From: Mycobacterium angelicum
GTDB lineage: Bacteria > Actinomycetota > Actinomycetes > Mycobacteriales > Mycobacteriaceae
Direction of reading: 5' to 3'
Length of the DNA: 32,423 nt
Assembly: GCF_002086155.1 (NCBI RefSeq)
Contig: NZ_MVHE01000060.1
Location: forward strand, 1-32,423
Numbering within the stretch: the first letter of the stretch is position 1; the number at the start of each line of letters is the position of its first letter. Shown piece by piece: positions 30,926-32,423 of this stretch. Position numbers and translations under genes: made by a program. Under the pieces are notes generated by a model, which saw only the letters and a program-made list of their open reading frames with translations, was not told where the DNA came from and made no database searches.

Positions 30926-32423
30926 ATGTCGCAATTGACGGTAGCGCCGCAGTTGTTGTCCGCGGCGGCATCGGATTTGGCGGGTATCGGCGCCAAGATC
31001 AGCGCCGCCAACAGCGCGGCGGCGGCCCTGACCAGCAACCTGCAAGCGGCCGCCGCCGACGAGGTGTCGGCCGCCCTGGCCACGCTGTTCGGCACGCACG
31101 CTGTGCAATATCAAGACATCGGCGCCCAGCTGGCCAGCTTTCACGACCAGTTTGTGCATGCGCTGTCCGCGGCCAGCGGCTCGTATGCGGCCACCGAGGC
31201 CCTGAACGCGGTCAACGCGCAGACCATGGCTTTGCTGGGCCGGCCGTTGATCGGCAACGGCGCCGACGCGACGATGCCCGGCGGCAACGGCGCGCCCGGC
31301 GGCCTGCTGTACGGCAACGGCGGGGCCGGCGCGGCCGGGCGCCCGGGTCAGGCCGGCGGTAACGGCGGGGCCGGCGGGTGGCTGTTCGGCAACGGCGGGA
31401 CCGGTGGGGCCGGCGGCGCCGGTGTGAACAACACCAGCATCGGCGGCCACGGCGGTGCCGGCGGAACGGGCGGGGCCGGCGGGAGGGCCGGCCTCATCGG
31501 TGCCGGAGGAGCCGGGGGCAACGGCGGTAGCGGCGGCGCCGGCCAGGGCGAGTTCTTCACCGGCTTCGGTGGCCCTGGCGGGTCGGCCGGTAACGGTGGC
31601 GCCGCCGGACTCATCGGGTCTGGCGGGGCAGGCGGGGCCGGCGGCGCCGGCGGAGTGGGCGGCACCGGTGGCAACGCGGGCGCCGGCGGCAACGGCGGTG
31701 CCGCCGGGACGCTGTACGGCAACGGTGGCGCCGGTGGAGCGGGTGGTGACGGCGGGGGCGGTTTCGGCGGCGGCAGCGGCGCGTCCGGCGGACACGGCGG
31801 GGCCGCCGGGCTGATCGGTAACGGTGGGGCCGGCGGTAGCGGCGGAGCCGGCGCACTGGCGCTGGCCCCCGGGACGGGTGCCGCCGGCGGCGACGGCGGC
31901 GCCGGCGGAACGCTCTACGGCAATGGTGGTGCGGGCGGCGCCGGCGGATTGGGCGCGTTGGTCAGCGACGGCGGACCCAGCGGTGCCGGCGGGCTGGGCG
32001 GCAACGGCGCGGCGGCGGGTTGGATCGGCAACGGCGGGCTCGGTGGGGCCGGCGGTGCGGGTGCGGCCGGCGGCAACGGGGGCAACGGGGGACAGCTCTA
32101 CGGCAACGGCGGCGACGGCGGCGCCGGTGGCACGGCAGTGGCCGCCTTCACCTTCGGCGACCTAAAACTGCCCAGCGTCAGCGCCGGACACGGCGGCAAC
32201 GGCGGCAACGCCAACCTCTTCGGCTCCGGAGGCTCCGGCGGCCAGGGTGGCCAGGGGGTAGCCGGAATCAACGGCGCAGCCGGCGTCAACCCCGCCCCGG
32301 CGGGCCAGGTCGACCCGGCGGCTGACGGCACTCAAGGCAGTGGCGGTGGCACTGGGCAAGCGGGCAGCCCGGGCACCCCCGGTGGCAGTGGCACCCAAAT
32401 CGGGATGGCGGGCGGGACCGGCG
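30926..32423 (+). CDS. PE_PGRS family protein, 3' end cut by window edge
   Basis: At least 499 codons are open from ATG 30926 to the window end, preceded by a strong GGGAGG site. The PE domain (about residues 1-100) begins MSQLTVAPQLLSAAASDLAG. A linker with MALLGRPLIGNGADA follows, then Gly-Gly-X repeats interrupted by LLYGNGG-, WLFGNGG- and GLIGNGG-type blocks. A non-repetitive island, FTFGDLKLPSVSAGHGG, sits near residue 412. The last part is rich in Gly, Pro, Ser and Gln. Such proteins are usually exported by ESX-5 to the cell surface. The frame is uninterrupted throughout, unlike the PE_PGRS gene at the left edge. Confidence 0.9.
   Translation, partial: MSQLTVAPQLLSAAASDLAGIGAKISAANSAAAALTSNLQAAAADEVSAALATLFGTHAVQYQDIGAQLASFHDQFVHALSAASGSYAATEALNAVNAQTMALLGRPLIGNGADATMPGGNGAPGGLLYGNGGAGAAGRPGQAGGNGGAGGWLFGNGGTGGAGGAGVNNTSIGGHGGAGGTGGAGGRAGLIGAGGAGGNGGSGGAGQGEFFTGFGGPGGSAGNGGAAGLIGSGGAGGAGGAGGVGGTGGNAGAGGNGGAAGTLYGNGGAGGAGGDGGGGFGGGSGASGGHGGAAGLIGNGGAGGSGGAGALALAPGTGAAGGDGGAGGTLYGNGGAGGAGGLGALVSDGGPSGAGGLGGNGAAAGWIGNGGLGGAGGAGAAGGNGGNGGQLYGNGGDGGAGGTAVAAFTFGDLKLPSVSAGHGGNGGNANLFGSGGSGGQGGQGVAGINGAAGVNPAPAGQVDPAADGTQGSGGGTGQAGSPGTPGGSGTQIGMAGGTG

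Noticed and set aside
29328..30971. Minus-strand open frame of 547 codons opposite the flavin oxidase
   Set aside because: The plus strand encodes a full oxidase with cofactor-binding motifs; the antisense translation is low-complexity.

Overview
The window is GC-rich DNA from a slow-growing Mycobacterium other than M. tuberculosis. It carries two PE_PGRS genes (one cut by each window edge), and the gene order otsB2, Rv3371-like, dnaE2, Rv3368c-like nitroreductase, spoU, the Rv3365c-Rv3361c (mfpA) operon, Rv3359-like, folD, Rv3355c-like, Rv3354-like follows the M. tuberculosis Rv3372-to-Rv3354 segment as I remember it, in reverse orientation. Species cannot be fixed from the sequence.

Left third (1-9134): a partial PE_PGRS gene, trehalose-phosphate phosphatase OtsB2 and a wax-ester/diacylglycerol acyltransferase-like protein, all on the minus strand. 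Facing them is the SOS polymerase gene dnaE2, with a perfect mycobacterial LexA box over its promoter. A nitroreductase follows, then a class A flavin monooxygenase.

At 9297-9922 lie four tandem tiny genes of 26 codons each, whose products share a 14-residue N-terminal motif. They are followed by a convergent SPOUT RNA methyltransferase, a small SAM methyltransferase and a five-gene operon: histidine-kinase-like protein, Roadblock protein, DUF742 protein, GTPase and the gyrase-protecting pentapeptide protein MfpA.

From 15664 to 23090 three complete tandem paralogues of the Rv1747 type (two FHA domains, ABC ATPase, six-helix membrane domain) run on the minus strand. Divergent from them at 23346-26448 is the most interesting locus: two more tiny genes with the same N-terminal motif, a hairpin terminator or attenuator, then a YcaO enzyme and a translationally coupled, unusually long TfuA protein. 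This is the layout of a ribosomally made, post-translationally modified peptide (RiPP) pathway, probably backbone thioamidation. The four orphan peptide genes 14 kb away look like extra substrates of the same enzymes.

The right part (26411-32423) holds an old-yellow-enzyme-family reductase, folD with a DUF3017 membrane protein, a secreted DUF732 protein, a BBE-type bicovalent flavin oxidase and a second PE_PGRS gene that runs off the window. No rRNA, tRNA, CRISPR array or insertion sequence was seen. No gene-free stretch exceeds 300 bases.
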